Source: Arboricoccus pini (GTDB taxonomy: Bacteria > Pseudomonadota > Alphaproteobacteria > Geminicoccales > Geminicoccaceae). Taken from it: a stretch of DNA of 64,000 nt. The DNA lies in the NCBI RefSeq assembly GCF_900187945.1, contig NZ_FYEH01000001.1:536307-600306 (forward strand). Direction: 5' to 3'. This document shows, in pieces, positions 1 to 8,364 of this stretch. The notes under the pieces were generated by a model that saw nothing but the letters and a program-made list of their open reading frames with translations, was not told where the DNA came from and ran no database searches. The translations under genes were made by a program, and so were the position numbers. The first letter of the stretch is position 1. The number at the start of each line of letters is the position of its first letter.

Positions 1-849
1 TCGCGCTTTGCCGATGCCAGGCGGCGGATGAACCAGAGCCCGCTTGGAGCGGCGGCGCTGGCCGGCACCAGCTTTCCCATCGATCGGGAGATGACGGCAG
101 CAGAGCTTGGCTTCGATGCCCCCATGCGCAATTCGATCGACGCCGTCTCGGATCGCGACTTCGCGCTCGACTATCTGGCGTCGGCCTCGATCTGCGCCAT
201 CCATCTCTCAAGGTTGGCGGAAGAGCTGGTACTCTGGTCGACCTTCCAGTTCGGCTTCATCAAGATGGCCGAGGCTTTCACCAGCGGCAGTTCGATCATG
301 CCGCAAAAGCGCAATCCGGATGCGGCCGAGCTGGTGCGTGGCAAGGCTGGCCGCATCATCGGCCATCTGCAGGCTTTGCTCGTCATGCTGAAGGGGCTGC
401 CGCTCACCTATTCCAAGGACATGCAGGAAGACAAAGAGGGTGTCTTCGATGCCGTCGATACCCTGGAGCTCTGCGTCTCGGCTTCGGCGGCGATGATTGC
501 CGGCATGCGCGTCGATGCCGCGCGCATGCGCGCGGCGGCCAACGTCGGCTATACGACGGCTACCGATTTAGCTGACTGGCTGGTACGCGCGAAGAACGTC
601 CCGTTTCGCGAGGCCCACGGCGTGGCCGCCTCGGCCGTGAAGTTGGCGGAAGGCCGAGGCGTCGGGCTTGAGGACCTGACGGTGGCGGAGCTGCAAGCGA
701 TCGATGCCAGGATCGATGCGTCGGTCCAGCAGGTATTGGGCGTGGACCAGTCGGTCGCTAGTCGGGTCAGCATGGGTGGCACCGCGCCGGAGAACGTGGC
801 AAAGGCCGTGGCCGCAGCCCGTCGGCTTTATCTGGAGGAAGGTCCATGA
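1..849 (+). CDS. argH: Argininosuccinate lyase, 3' part (5' end outside window)
   Basis: ArgH cleaves argininosuccinate to arginine and fumarate, the last step of arginine synthesis, in the cytosol. The frame is already open at base 1, so the gene starts outside the window and about 282 C-terminal residues are present. The fumarase/aspartase superfamily signature [11 protein letters not shown] (about bases 289-321) holds the catalytic serine loop, and the segment [18 protein letters not shown] matches the ArgH family. A first internal ATG at 28 is not a real start because family homology extends upstream of it. The stop codon overlaps the ATG of the next gene (ATGA at 846-849), so the two are translationally coupled. 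Identification is firm. Confidence 0.95.
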   Translation, partial: SRFADARRRMNQSPLGAAALAGTSFPIDREMTAAELGFDAPMRNSIDAVSDRDFALDYLASASICAIHLSRLAEELVLWSTFQFGFIKMAEAFTSGSSIMPQKRNPDAAELVRGKAGRIIGHLQALLVMLKGLPLTYSKDMQEDKEGVFDAVDTLELCVSASAAMIAGMRVDAARMRAAANVGYTTATDLADWLVRAKNVPFREAHGVAASAVKLAEGRGVGLEDLTVAELQAIDARIDASVQQVLGVDQSVASRVSMGGTAPENVAKAVAAARRLYLEEGP

Positions 850-1076
850 GGCTCATGTGGCGACCGGAGCCGGCGGCGGAGACGCGCAACTCGAGGCAGT
901 CCTCGCGCCGCGCCCTCTTGCAACGCTGGCTGCTCCTCGGCGCGGCCACGGGCGGCCTTGCGGCCTGCGGCCGCAGCTCGATGGTGCGCTATCCCGATGG
1001 CGGCCGTTATCGCGGTGGCGATATCCCCAATACCGAAGCGAACGTGCCCTCTTCGGGCGGCGGCTCGACCTTCTAA
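846..1076 (+). CDS. Small lipoprotein between argH and lysA
   Basis: This 76-residue protein has a lipoprotein signal: a hydrophobic core [10 protein letters not shown] followed by the lipobox LAAC, with Cys41 the likely lipidated residue. The n-region contains SSRR, giving a twin-arginine-like look and an unusually long 20-odd-residue leader. The mature part is only about 36 residues, rich in Gly, Ser and Arg. A tiny lipoprotein next to lysA is a recurring arrangement in proteobacteria; in enterobacteria the lysA/dapF-linked lipoprotein LptM (YifL) helps LptD mature. Assigning that role here is inference from position and size only. It overlaps argH by 4 bases and is followed 37 bases later by lysA, so an argH-lipoprotein-lysA operon is likely. 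Confidence 0.75.
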   Translation: MRLMWRPEPAAETRNSRQSSRRALLQRWLLLGAATGGLAACGRSSMVRYPDGGRYRGGDIPNTEANVPSSGGGSTF

Positions 1077-1113
1077 CCCCTTCTTCGTTCCAGGAAGCGA
1101 GCCCGCGTCGGCC

Positions 1114-2385
1114 ATGACTTTCTTTCATTACAGAGCGGGCCTCCTCCACGCCGAGGATGTGCCGGTCGACGAGATCGCGGCTGCGGCCGGAACGCCGGTC
1201 TATATCTATTCGGCAGCGGCCATGCGGGCGCGCTATCGGAGCCTGGCGGCAGCGCTGACCGGGCTGCGCGCGCGTATCTGCTATGCCGTGAAGGCGAACC
1301 ATAACCTGGCCGTCATCCGCACGCTGGCGGCCGAGGGAGCGGGGGCGGACACGGTCTCCTGGGGCGAGATCGCCCGTGCGCACCAAGCGGGCGTGGCGCC
1401 CGGCCGGATCGTCTATGCTGGTGTCGGCAAGGGCGACGACGAGATCCGTCGCGCCCTCCAGTTGGGCATCTTGCAGTTCAACGTCGAATCGGTCGAGGAA
1501 ATGCGGCGCATCGCCGGTATCGCTGCGGCGATGGGGCGGGTGGCGCCGGTGGCACTCAGGATCAATCCCGACATCGGTGCCGGCGCGCACGACAAGATCT
1601 CCACCGGCCGCAAGGGCGATAAGTTCGGCGTTGCCTACCAGGAGGCGGGCCAGGTGCTCGGGGAGGCCATGCGGCTGCCCGGCATCCAGCCGGTCGGGCT
1701 GCATCTGCATATCGGCTCGCAGATCACCGAGCTCGAGCCCTTTGCCGCCGCCTTCGCCCGCGCGGCAGGCGTCTATCGCGAGCTCAAGGGATCGGGCGTG
1801 CCGCTGGAGCGGCTCGACCTGGGGGGCGGCCTGGGGGTCCGCTACAATGACGAGACGCCGCTAGATCCGGTGGCCTATGGTTTGATGCTCCGCGATGTGC
1901 TGGGCGATCTTGATGCCGAGCTCGTGCTCGAGCCCGGTCGCTGGCTGGTTGCCGAGGCTGGCATCCTCGTTGCGGGTGTCCTTTACCCCAAGATGGCCGA
2001 GGAGCGGCATTTCCTCGTTCTCGATGCAGGCATGAACACGCTGTTGCGCCCAGCGATGTATGGCGCCAGGCATGCGATCTTGCCGGTCAGGCGGCAGGAC
2101 GGCGCGGCGGACCAACTCGTCGACGTGGTCGGGCCGATCTGTGAATCGAGCGACATTTTCGGCCGCGCCTACGCCTTGCCGCCCCTGGAAAGTGGCGATC
2201 TTGTGGCCTTGACATCGGCTGGTGCCTACGGGGCAGTCATGATGTCGGATTATAATTCGCGAAGCAGCGCGGCAGAGGTGCTGATCGATGGCCCCGATTA
2301 TGCTATCGTCAAGGCGATGCGCCCGGTCGAGGAACAGTTCGCCGACGACAGGATCCCCGACTGGCTGCCCCATCCTCCCTCTTGA
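1114..2385 (+). CDS. lysA: Diaminopimelate decarboxylase
   Basis: LysA is the PLP enzyme that decarboxylates meso-diaminopimelate to L-lysine. The 423-residue product has the PLP lysine in YAVKAN (Lys60), the HIGSQ segment near residue 200, the phosphate-binding GGGLGVRY motif, and the active-site cysteine motif GPICESSD (Cys343), all in the family order. The frame stays open upstream to 958, but ATG 1114 matches the usual N terminus (FHYRAGLLHAEDV), so I chose it. Because diaminopimelate is also a peptidoglycan precursor, this gene sets the lysine/cell-wall split, fitting its place just ahead of wall genes. Length and motifs are normal. Confidence 0.95.
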   Translation: MTFFHYRAGLLHAEDVPVDEIAAAAGTPVYIYSAAAMRARYRSLAAALTGLRARICYAVKANHNLAVIRTLAAEGAGADTVSWGEIARAHQAGVAPGRIVYAGVGKGDDEIRRALQLGILQFNVESVEEMRRIAGIAAAMGRVAPVALRINPDIGAGAHDKISTGRKGDKFGVAYQEAGQVLGEAMRLPGIQPVGLHLHIGSQITELEPFAAAFARAAGVYRELKGSGVPLERLDLGGGLGVRYNDETPLDPVAYGLMLRDVLGDLDAELVLEPGRWLVAEAGILVAGVLYPKMAEERHFLVLDAGMNTLLRPAMYGARHAILPVRRQDGAADQLVDVVGPICESSDIFGRAYALPPLESGDLVALTSAGAYGAVMMSDYNSRSSAAEVLIDGPDYAIVKAMRPVEEQFADDRIPDWLPHPPS

Positions 2386-2427
2386 GCGGGCCCGCTTAAG
2401 GGGGGATCCAGGCGGAGTCAGGAGCCG

Positions 2428-4995
2428 ATGCCGCAGATGCAGGATACCGACCCGCGCCGGCGACTGGGCTTTCGTCTGCGGCTGCGTCTGGCCCGACTGT
2501 TCGTAAGCTTCGAGCGCATCTATCCCGCTTATTGGCCAGCCCTGGGCGTTGCCATCGGTTTTCTCGTCTTTGCCTGGCTCGATATCTTCAGCGGGCTGCC
2601 CAGCCTCATTCATGCGCTTCTGCTGGTCCTGTTCCTGGTGGCGTTCCTCGTCGCGCTTTGGCATGGCTCCAGCCGTTGGACGGCCGCGACGGTCGATGAT
2701 GGGCTAGGCCGGCTCGAGCGCGACAGTCAGCTTAGGCATCAGGCCCTGCGGGCGCTGGGTGACCAGTTGCCGGAGGACGAGGCCGCCGATCCGACGACGG
2801 CAGCGCTCTGGCGGGCGCATCGTCGTCGTCTGGTGGCCTCGCTTGAGCAGGTTCGGCTAGCAGCCCCGCGATCGCCGATGCCGAGCCGCGATCCCTTCGC
2901 CTTCCGCGTTCTGGCGCTCCTTCTTCTCGTCGTTGCGCTGGTCAGTGCCCACGGCGATTACCTCTCGCGTCTGACGGCCGCGTTGCGGCCCTGGCAAACG
3001 TCGGTCGTGCCGCATCTCGATCCGGCCGTCAGCCTCTGGGTGACGCCCCCCGATTACACCCGCCGGCCGCCGCTGCTGGCAGAGCAGACGGCGGGGCTCG
3101 ACGCCCTAGAGATGCCGACAGGCAGTCAGATCCTGCTTCAGGTCCATCACTTGCCGACCGACTTGGCCGAGGGGTTGAGGATCACGCTGGGCGACAAACC
3201 TTTAAAGGTGGAACAGCTGGGCGACGGCAGCGTCGAGCTTCGCCAGGCGCTGGACGCGCCGGGCCGGCTCGCAATCAGGCTTGCCGATGGTCAGCAGATT
3301 CGCGCCTGGGACATGCGTGTGATCGGCGATCAGCCGCCCAAGATCGCCTTCGACGGCAAGCCCGTCGCCACCGCCCGAGGTGTCATGCATCTGCAATATG
3401 ACGCCAGCGACGATTACGGCTTGGCGACGATCCAACTCGACATGAGTCCGCCAGACGATGCCCAGGCGGTCGAGCATTTTCCGTTGGCCAAGCTGTCCGC
3501 CCAGCCGATGCAGGCCAAGAATGCCGCCTATCTCGACCTTACCGCCCATCCCCGAGCGGGTCTGCCGATGCGTCTGACGCTGGAGGCGACCGACGGCAAA
3601 GGACAGGCCGGGCGCAGCGAGACCATCGATCTGGTCCTGCCGGAACGCTCCTTCCGTCATCCTTTGGCGCGTGCGGTGATCGCCGAGCGCAAGCGCCTCG
3701 TCGCCGATCCGGGGAGCCAGGAGGAAGTGGCGGCCAAGCTCTCCGATCTCGGTGCCTCGGAACTGGCGCAAACGCTGGGGCCGGGCGTCCCGCTCAGCCT
3801 TCACGTCACTGGGCGTCGCGTGGCCGAGGCCGGGACCCTCGAGGAGCGCCAGGCGGTGATCGGCCTGCTCTGGGAACTTGCCCTCTTCATCGAAGATGGC
3901 GGACTTTCCAGCGCCGAGAGAGAGATGCGCGCCTTGCAGGAGAAGCTGCAGCAAGCCCTCGACCAGAATGCCGATGACAAGGAACTGAATGAGCTGGCCG
4001 AGCAACTCCAGCAGACGATGGACCGCTATCTGGACGAGTTGCAGAAAAAGGCCACGGAGCAAGCGCAGAACATGACGCCCGAGCAGCGCCAGCAGCTTGA
4101 GCAGATGCGTCAGCAGGGCGAGGCGCAAGCCGTCGACCGGCAGGATCTGCAAAAGATGCTGGACCAGGCCAGGCAGATGATGCGCGGGGGTGCCAAGGAT
4201 CAGGCCAAGGAGATGCTCTCGCAGCTCCAGGAGATGCTGGAGAACCTGCAGGCGCAGAACGGTCAGCCGCAGCCGCCGAGCGACCAGGAAAAGTCGCTCT
4301 CCGATTTGCAGAAGATGATCAAGATGCAGCAGCAATTGATGGATCGCAGCTTCGACATGCAGCGCCGTCAGCAGCAGGAAGAGGAGCAACTGGACGAGGA
4401 CGAGGAGGATCAGGACAGCCAGCAGATGGAGGGGCAGCAGAGTGCTCAGCCGGATCGACAGGCGCAAGCCGGCCGTGACGGTCAGCGCAATGAGCAGCAG
4501 CAGACGGGCCGGTCGGCTGCCGAGCAGGAGGCGTTGCGCCGTGCCCTGGGCGAGCTGATGCGCCGTATGGGGGAGCAGGGTACGGAGATCCCGCGTGCAC
4601 TTGGCCAGGCTGAGATGCAGATGCGCGACGCCCGCGACAATCTGAAGGGAGGCATGCCCGGCGATGCCGCCGAGTCCCAGTCGCAGGCGCTCGACCTTAT
4701 GGAGCAGGGCGGTCAGGCCATGATGCAGCAACTGCAGCAGCAGGCCGGCAACCAGCCGGGCAAGGGCAAGCCCAATGCCGGCGCGTCGATGATGCCAGGA
4801 CAGCAGGGCCGGGATCCTCTCGGGCGGGCGCAATACAATAATGGCGGTAATGACCCGCAGGGTGCGGCCGTACCGGAGGATAACGGCGCCGGACGGGCAC
4901 GGGAGGTCCTGGAGCAGCTCTATCGCCGCTCGGGCGAGCGCAGCCGGCCCTCAGAAGAACTCGAGTATTATAACCGGCTGCTCGATCGGTTCTGA
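2428..4995 (+). CDS. TIGR02302 / DUF4175 family inner-membrane protein
   Basis: An 855-residue protein of the alphaproteobacterial DUF4175 (TIGR02302) family, function unknown. Three hydrophobic segments lie near the N terminus (about residues 36-52, 60-78 and 152-173), so it should sit in the inner membrane with a large domain after the third segment. From about residue 490 to 830 the chain is extremely rich in Gln, Glu, Met and Asp with heptad-like spacing, predicting long coiled coils or disordered low-complexity tracts. The start at ATG 2428 follows a GGAG at 2421. It lies 42 bases after lysA and 6 bases before an amidase, so co-transcription is likely, and a cell-envelope role is plausible but unproven. 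Confidence 0.85.
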   Translation: MPQMQDTDPRRRLGFRLRLRLARLFVSFERIYPAYWPALGVAIGFLVFAWLDIFSGLPSLIHALLLVLFLVAFLVALWHGSSRWTAATVDDGLGRLERDSQLRHQALRALGDQLPEDEAADPTTAALWRAHRRRLVASLEQVRLAAPRSPMPSRDPFAFRVLALLLLVVALVSAHGDYLSRLTAALRPWQTSVVPHLDPAVSLWVTPPDYTRRPPLLAEQTAGLDALEMPTGSQILLQVHHLPTDLAEGLRITLGDKPLKVEQLGDGSVELRQALDAPGRLAIRLADGQQIRAWDMRVIGDQPPKIAFDGKPVATARGVMHLQYDASDDYGLATIQLDMSPPDDAQAVEHFPLAKLSAQPMQAKNAAYLDLTAHPRAGLPMRLTLEATDGKGQAGRSETIDLVLPERSFRHPLARAVIAERKRLVADPGSQEEVAAKLSDLGASELAQTLGPGVPLSLHVTGRRVAEAGTLEERQAVIGLLWELALFIEDGGLSSAEREMRALQEKLQQALDQNADDKELNELAEQLQQTMDRYLDELQKKATEQAQNMTPEQRQQLEQMRQQGEAQAVDRQDLQKMLDQARQMMRGGAKDQAKEMLSQLQEMLENLQAQNGQPQPPSDQEKSLSDLQKMIKMQQQLMDRSFDMQRRQQQEEEQLDEDEEDQDSQQMEGQQSAQPDRQAQAGRDGQRNEQQQTGRSAAEQEALRRALGELMRRMGEQGTEIPRALGQAEMQMRDARDNLKGGMPGDAAESQSQALDLMEQGGQAMMQQLQQQAGNQPGKGKPNAGASMMPGQQGRDPLGRAQYNNGGNDPQGAAVPEDNGAGRAREVLEQLYRRSGERSRPSEELEYYNRLLDRF

Positions 4996-5001
4996 ACGCC
5001 G

Positions 5002-5709
5002 ATGCTCATGATCGAGGCCCCCTCGCCGAACTGGGACGCACGCGAGCAGGGACGTATCGACATGATCGTTCTTCATTATACCGGCATGCCGAGCGGAGCC
5101 GAGGCGCTGGCGCGGCTGCGCGATCCTGTCGCCAAAGTCAGCGCGCATTTCTTGCTCGAAGAGGATGGCCGCCTCTTTCGCCTCGTCGCCGAGACCGAGC
5201 GTGCCTGGCATGCGGGCGTCAGCTACTGGCAGGGCCAGGAGCGGTTAAACGATGTTTCCATCGGTATCGAGATCGTCAATCCCGGCCATGAATTCGGCTA
5301 TCGGCCTTTTCCTGACGTCCAGATGAGGCGCCTTCGGACCCTGCTGGACGACCTGGTTGCGCGCTTCCATATCAGACCGGACCGCGTGCTGGCGCATAGC
5401 GACATCGCGCCGGACCGCAAGGAAGATCCGGGGGAATTGTTCGACTGGCAGGTACTGGCTCGCGCGGGCATCGGCCTCTGGCCGGAGGTCGGGGCCGGTG
5501 ACGGAGCAAGGGGAGACGTGGCCGACCTCCTGGCGGCGATCGGCTATAGGCGGCCCCACGATCCGGTATCGCTGCGTACCGCGCTGGTGGCCTTTCAGCG
5601 CCACTGGCATCCATACGCTGTCGACGGCCAGGCGGACGAATCCACGCTCGAACGGCTGGCTGCCGTGGCCGATGCTGTCTCGCGTGTGGCTTGCGGCGAG
5701 CCCCGCTAG
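5002..5709 (+). CDS. AmpD-like N-acetylmuramoyl-L-alanine amidase with peptidoglycan-binding domain
   Basis: The 235-residue product carries an Amidase_2 domain (about residues 15-150), which cleaves the bond between N-acetylmuramic acid and L-Ala, and a C-terminal PG_binding_1-like region (about 170-225). Zinc-ligand motifs are visible: LHYTGM (His25), AWHAG, and LAHSDIAPDRKEDPGE with the late His/Asp ligands. No signal peptide is seen, so like AmpD it may be cytosolic and recycle anhydro-muropeptides; the PG-binding domain makes periplasmic action possible too. ATG 5002 and ATG 5008 are both possible starts. It lies 6 bases after the DUF4175 gene and immediately before rnpB. Confidence 0.88.
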   Translation: MLMIEAPSPNWDAREQGRIDMIVLHYTGMPSGAEALARLRDPVAKVSAHFLLEEDGRLFRLVAETERAWHAGVSYWQGQERLNDVSIGIEIVNPGHEFGYRPFPDVQMRRLRTLLDDLVARFHIRPDRVLAHSDIAPDRKEDPGELFDWQVLARAGIGLWPEVGAGDGARGDVADLLAAIGYRRPHDPVSLRTALVAFQRHWHPYAVDGQADESTLERLAAVADAVSRVACGEPR

Positions 5710-5725
5710 CCTTTAGGAAGCGCGC

Positions 5726-6165
5726 AGGCGAGAGGCAGCCGGATGGCCGCTGCCGTCCCCGGCGACGGGGGCGGGGGAGGAAAGTCCGGGCTCCACATGG
5801 ACACGGTGCCGGGTAACGCCCGGCGGGGGCGACCCCAGGGAAAGTGCCACAGAAAGCAGACCACCCGCCGGGCCTGTTCCGCAAGGGGCCGGCTGCGGGC
5901 AAGGGCGAAAGGGTGCGGTAAGAGCGCACCGCGGCGTCGGCAACGATGCCGGCATGGTAAACCCCACCGGGAGCAAGACCGAATAGGAACGATGGCGACA
6001 TCTTGATGTCGCAGCCTGTCCACGGGCCGGTCGTTCGGGTAGGTCGCGCGAGGCGTCCGGCAACGGGCGCCCTAGAGGAATGGCCATCCATCGCCTGTTG
6101 GGATTTCCATGGCGGAATCTTAATCGGCAGGGACAGAACCCGGCTTACAGGCTGCCTCCCGCCGC
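5726..6165 (+). ncRNA. rnpB: RNase P RNA component (M1 RNA), type A
   Basis: This is the catalytic RNA that trims tRNA 5' leaders. Conserved elements are in order: the GAGGAAAGTCCGGGCTCC block (about 5775-5792), the AGGGAAAGTGCCACAGAAA block near 5840, GGTAAGAGCGCACCG near 5917, GGTAAACCCCACCGGGAGCAA near 5956, and the 3' element GGACAGAACCCGGCTTACAG (6131-6150). The P1 helix is visible: 5732-5740 pairs with 6150-6158, and after one A-C mismatch 5727-5730 pairs with 6160-6163. That fixes the ends to within a few bases. Small frames reading across this span are incidental. Confidence 0.95.
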
Positions 6166-6194
6166 CCTTATCCAGCGCTACCCACCATTTTACC

Positions 6195-6229
6195 AACAAA
6201 GTTACCCACAAAAGGCGTGTAACTTTGTT
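6195..6229. promoter_or_regulatory. 11-bp perfect inverted repeat with 13-base loop, followed by T-rich tract
   Basis: Arms 6195-6205 (AACAAAGTTAC) and 6219-6229 (GTAACTTTGTT) are exact reverse complements. It lies about 30 bases past the 3' end of rnpB and the second arm runs into TTTT. It could be a weak terminator for rnpB (the stem is AT-rich) or an operator for the dcw promoter. Confidence 0.55.
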
Positions 6230-6239
6230 TTCCAATATG

Positions 6240-6255
6240 CTTCAAGCGCTTGAAG
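6240..6255. promoter_or_regulatory. 16-bp perfect palindrome
   Basis: CTTCAAGCGCTTGAAG is a perfect dyad with no spacer, ten bases after the preceding inverted repeat. It looks like a dimeric repressor site rather than a terminator. No regulator is identified. Confidence 0.5.
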
Positions 6256-6484
6256 AAGTTTGCTAAGCTTCGGTCAAGCTTGCGGCATCGAGTTCCACGG
6301 CTCGCGCCGGCGGCGCTGAATTGGCAGCGGGCTTGGCGCTGTGGCGGGTTTGGGATGTCGATTGCACATGGACAATTTTGGCCCGCCGATGCAAACGGAA
6401 CACAGTGATCAACCGCCCTTATGGTATTTTTCTTTGGTCGTGGCTGTAGACTAGAAACTTTTGGTAGAGATCGAGCCGGATAAT

Positions 6485-6508
6485 TCGCCTATATCGCGAT
6501 ATGGGCGA
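6485..6508. promoter_or_regulatory. 24-bp near-perfect palindrome upstream of rsmH
   Basis: TCGCC-t-ATATCGCGATAT-g-GGCGA: the central 12 bases are a perfect palindrome and the flanking 5-base arms also pair, with one T-G mismatch on each side. It sits 100 bases before the rsmH start, a position suited to an operator for the dcw promoter. Confidence 0.6.
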
Positions 6509-6608
6509 TGGTCGTTAAGGCAGATCGAACGTTGATTGTCCGAACTTGCTCTCGGGCTCCCGGCGGTATGATCCGCGGAAGTTCTTGCCCTTAAGGAAAA
6601 AGCCGCCT

Positions 6609-7622
6609 GTGGATAAGACGCGCCCTGCATCGATCGGTCACCTGCCGGTTCTTCTGGCGGAGGTCGTCGCGGCCGTGCAGCCTGCGGCCGGTGCGCGGAT
6701 CGTCGATGCGACCTTTGGCGGCGGCGGCTATGCCCGCGCGTTTCTCCAGGCGGCTGACTGCAGCGTGATCGGCGTCGACCGGGATCCGGATGCGGTTGCG
6801 CGGGGGCGGGTGCTCGAGGGGCAATCATCGTCCTTCAAGATGCTCGAGGGCTGCTTTGGCGACTTGCCGGATCTTCTTCTCCAGGCAGGCCTGCTCGATC
6901 CGACGGTTCCCTCCATCGACGCCATCGTGGCCGATCTGGGCGTCTCGTCCTTTCAGCTCGACCAGGCCGAGCGCGGCTTTGCCTTCTCCCACGAGGGGCC
7001 GCTCGACATGCGGATGGATCGCCATTCGCGTACTGCGGCCGAGCTCCTGGCCGATATCGAGCAGGCGGAGCTGGCGCGCATCCTCAGGCTTTATGGCGAC
7101 GAGCCGCAAGCTGGCCGCGTCTCGCGCGCCATCCTGAGGCGGCAGGCGGAAGACCCGATCTTGACGACGAGTCAGCTTCGCGACGTCGTCGGTCGCGCCA
7201 AGGGGGGACGCAAGGGAGCCAGGATCGATCCGGCGACGCAGGCTTTCCAGGCCTTGCGGATTGCTGTGAATGACGAGCTGGGCGAGCTTGAGCGGTTGCT
7301 CAAGGCGGCGGCCGGACTTTTGAAGCCAGGCGGCCGGCTCGTTCTCGTCACGTTCCACTCGGGTGAGGACAGGATCGTCAAGCGCTTCGTCGACGAGGCC
7401 GGTGGCAAGGTGACCGGGCGCTCGCGCCATTTGCCGCCGGTTACACAGCGGCGGCCCGTCTTTGCCTGGGCAAAGCGTGGCGTGACGGTGGCAGCCGCAG
7501 GCGAGACCGCGACCAACCCCCGCGCGCGCTCGGCCAAGCTGCGCGTCGCCATTCGCCAGGCGGACGACGCAACGGAGGATGGCCCATTGGGGCGAGATGC
7601 TCGCTGGAGGATGGCCGCATGA
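6609..7622 (+). CDS. rsmH: 16S rRNA (cytosine-1402-N4)-methyltransferase
   Basis: RsmH (MraW) methylates N4 of C1402 in the ribosomal P site using S-adenosylmethionine. The N-terminal region GHLPVLLAEVV and the SAM-binding glycine loop VDATFGGGGYARAFL are typical, as are DGIVADLGVSSFQ-like and FHSGEDRIVKRF segments. I chose GTG 6609 (337 residues) because AAGGA lies at 6593-6597 at good distance and it gives the usual N terminus; the frame is open upstream to a TTG at 6546. Here it is the first gene of the dcw cluster. Its TGA overlaps the ftsL ATG (ATGA, 7619-7622). Confidence 0.93.
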   Translation: MDKTRPASIGHLPVLLAEVVAAVQPAAGARIVDATFGGGGYARAFLQAADCSVIGVDRDPDAVARGRVLEGQSSSFKMLEGCFGDLPDLLLQAGLLDPTVPSIDAIVADLGVSSFQLDQAERGFAFSHEGPLDMRMDRHSRTAAELLADIEQAELARILRLYGDEPQAGRVSRAILRRQAEDPILTTSQLRDVVGRAKGGRKGARIDPATQAFQALRIAVNDELGELERLLKAAAGLLKPGGRLVLVTFHSGEDRIVKRFVDEAGGKVTGRSRHLPPVTQRRPVFAWAKRGVTVAAAGETATNPRARSAKLRVAIRQADDATEDGPLGRDARWRMAA

Positions 7623-8314
7623 GCTGGCGTTTGACCATCTTCACCGGGATGGCCGCCCTCGCATGCGCGGTCGTCGTCTTCGAGTTCAAGGGGACGGTTC
7701 GCACGATCGATCGGCAGATCGTCTCGACCAGCCGTGAGATCGAGCAGCAGAAGTGGCGCTTGCAGACGCTCCGGGCCGATTACGCCTATCTGACGCGGCC
7801 TGAGCGGCTGGCGATGCAGGCAGCGCAGCTTGGCATGGTGCCGGCATCGACCAAGGCCATGACGCAGATATCGGCCATCGCCTTAGACAGCCAGGTGGCT
7901 TTCGCCGACCGGGCTGTCCCCGTCACCCTGCCGGGAGGCGAGACGGTGGAGCTTCGCTTCAAGCCGGCTTCGGTCGGCTATGTGGCAAGAGACGCCGGTG
8001 CGATCGGCCAGGAAGATGCCCCACCTGCGTCGGCGGAATCTTCGAGCACGCAGGCGCCGCCGGCACAGCCCGAGAGGGAGCAGGTGGCATCGGCGACACC
8101 CTCAAAGTTGGTGCCGGCCTCCGCCAAGGCGGAGTCGTCGGCCTCGAGCCGAGCCGCTGAAGCCGCCAAGGCCACGAAGGCGGCGCAAGCCGCCCTGGCC
8201 GCTCGTATTGCCCAGGCGACCGCGCGGCGCAGTGCCACGACGGTAGCGCCGCAAAAATCGTCGCCGGCTCCGATGTGGGCCGGATCCCCGCCACGCCAGA
8301 ATAATTTGCCCTGA
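7619..8314 (+). CDS. ftsL: Cell division protein FtsL with long Ala-rich C-terminal tail
   Basis: A bitopic divisome protein: one N-terminal transmembrane helix (about residues 5-22) then a periplasmic coiled coil (about 30-75) that in the family pairs with FtsB and recruits FtsW/FtsI. The segment RPERLAMQAAQLGMVPAS is typical of alphaproteobacterial FtsL. At 231 residues it is about twice the usual length; residues 120-231 are a low-complexity Ala/Lys/Pro/Ser tail of unknown role. Identification rests on the fold pattern and on position between rsmH and ftsI. It is coupled to rsmH by ATGA and followed 50 bases later by ftsI. Confidence 0.85.
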   Translation: MSWRLTIFTGMAALACAVVVFEFKGTVRTIDRQIVSTSREIEQQKWRLQTLRADYAYLTRPERLAMQAAQLGMVPASTKAMTQISAIALDSQVAFADRAVPVTLPGGETVELRFKPASVGYVARDAGAIGQEDAPPASAESSSTQAPPAQPEREQVASATPSKLVPASAKAESSASSRAAEAAKATKAAQAALAARIAQATARRSATTVAPQKSSPAPMWAGSPPRQNNLP

Positions 8315-8364
8315 TAAACTGGCGGGCGGCTTGCTAGGTTGTTGTTGGAGGAGGAGTAGGCTCG

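Larger units (their letters stand above)
6166..6608. other. Intergenic region between rnpB and rsmH; no mraZ; three inverted repeats
   Basis: About 440 bases without a credible gene, at the point where the dcw cluster normally begins with mraZ. The first part is AT-rich. It holds three inverted repeats (annotated separately at 6195-6229, 6240-6255 and 6485-6508). No sigma-70 hexamer pair with proper spacing stood out. The dcw promoter should lie here because rsmH is the first gene of the cluster. Confidence 0.7.
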
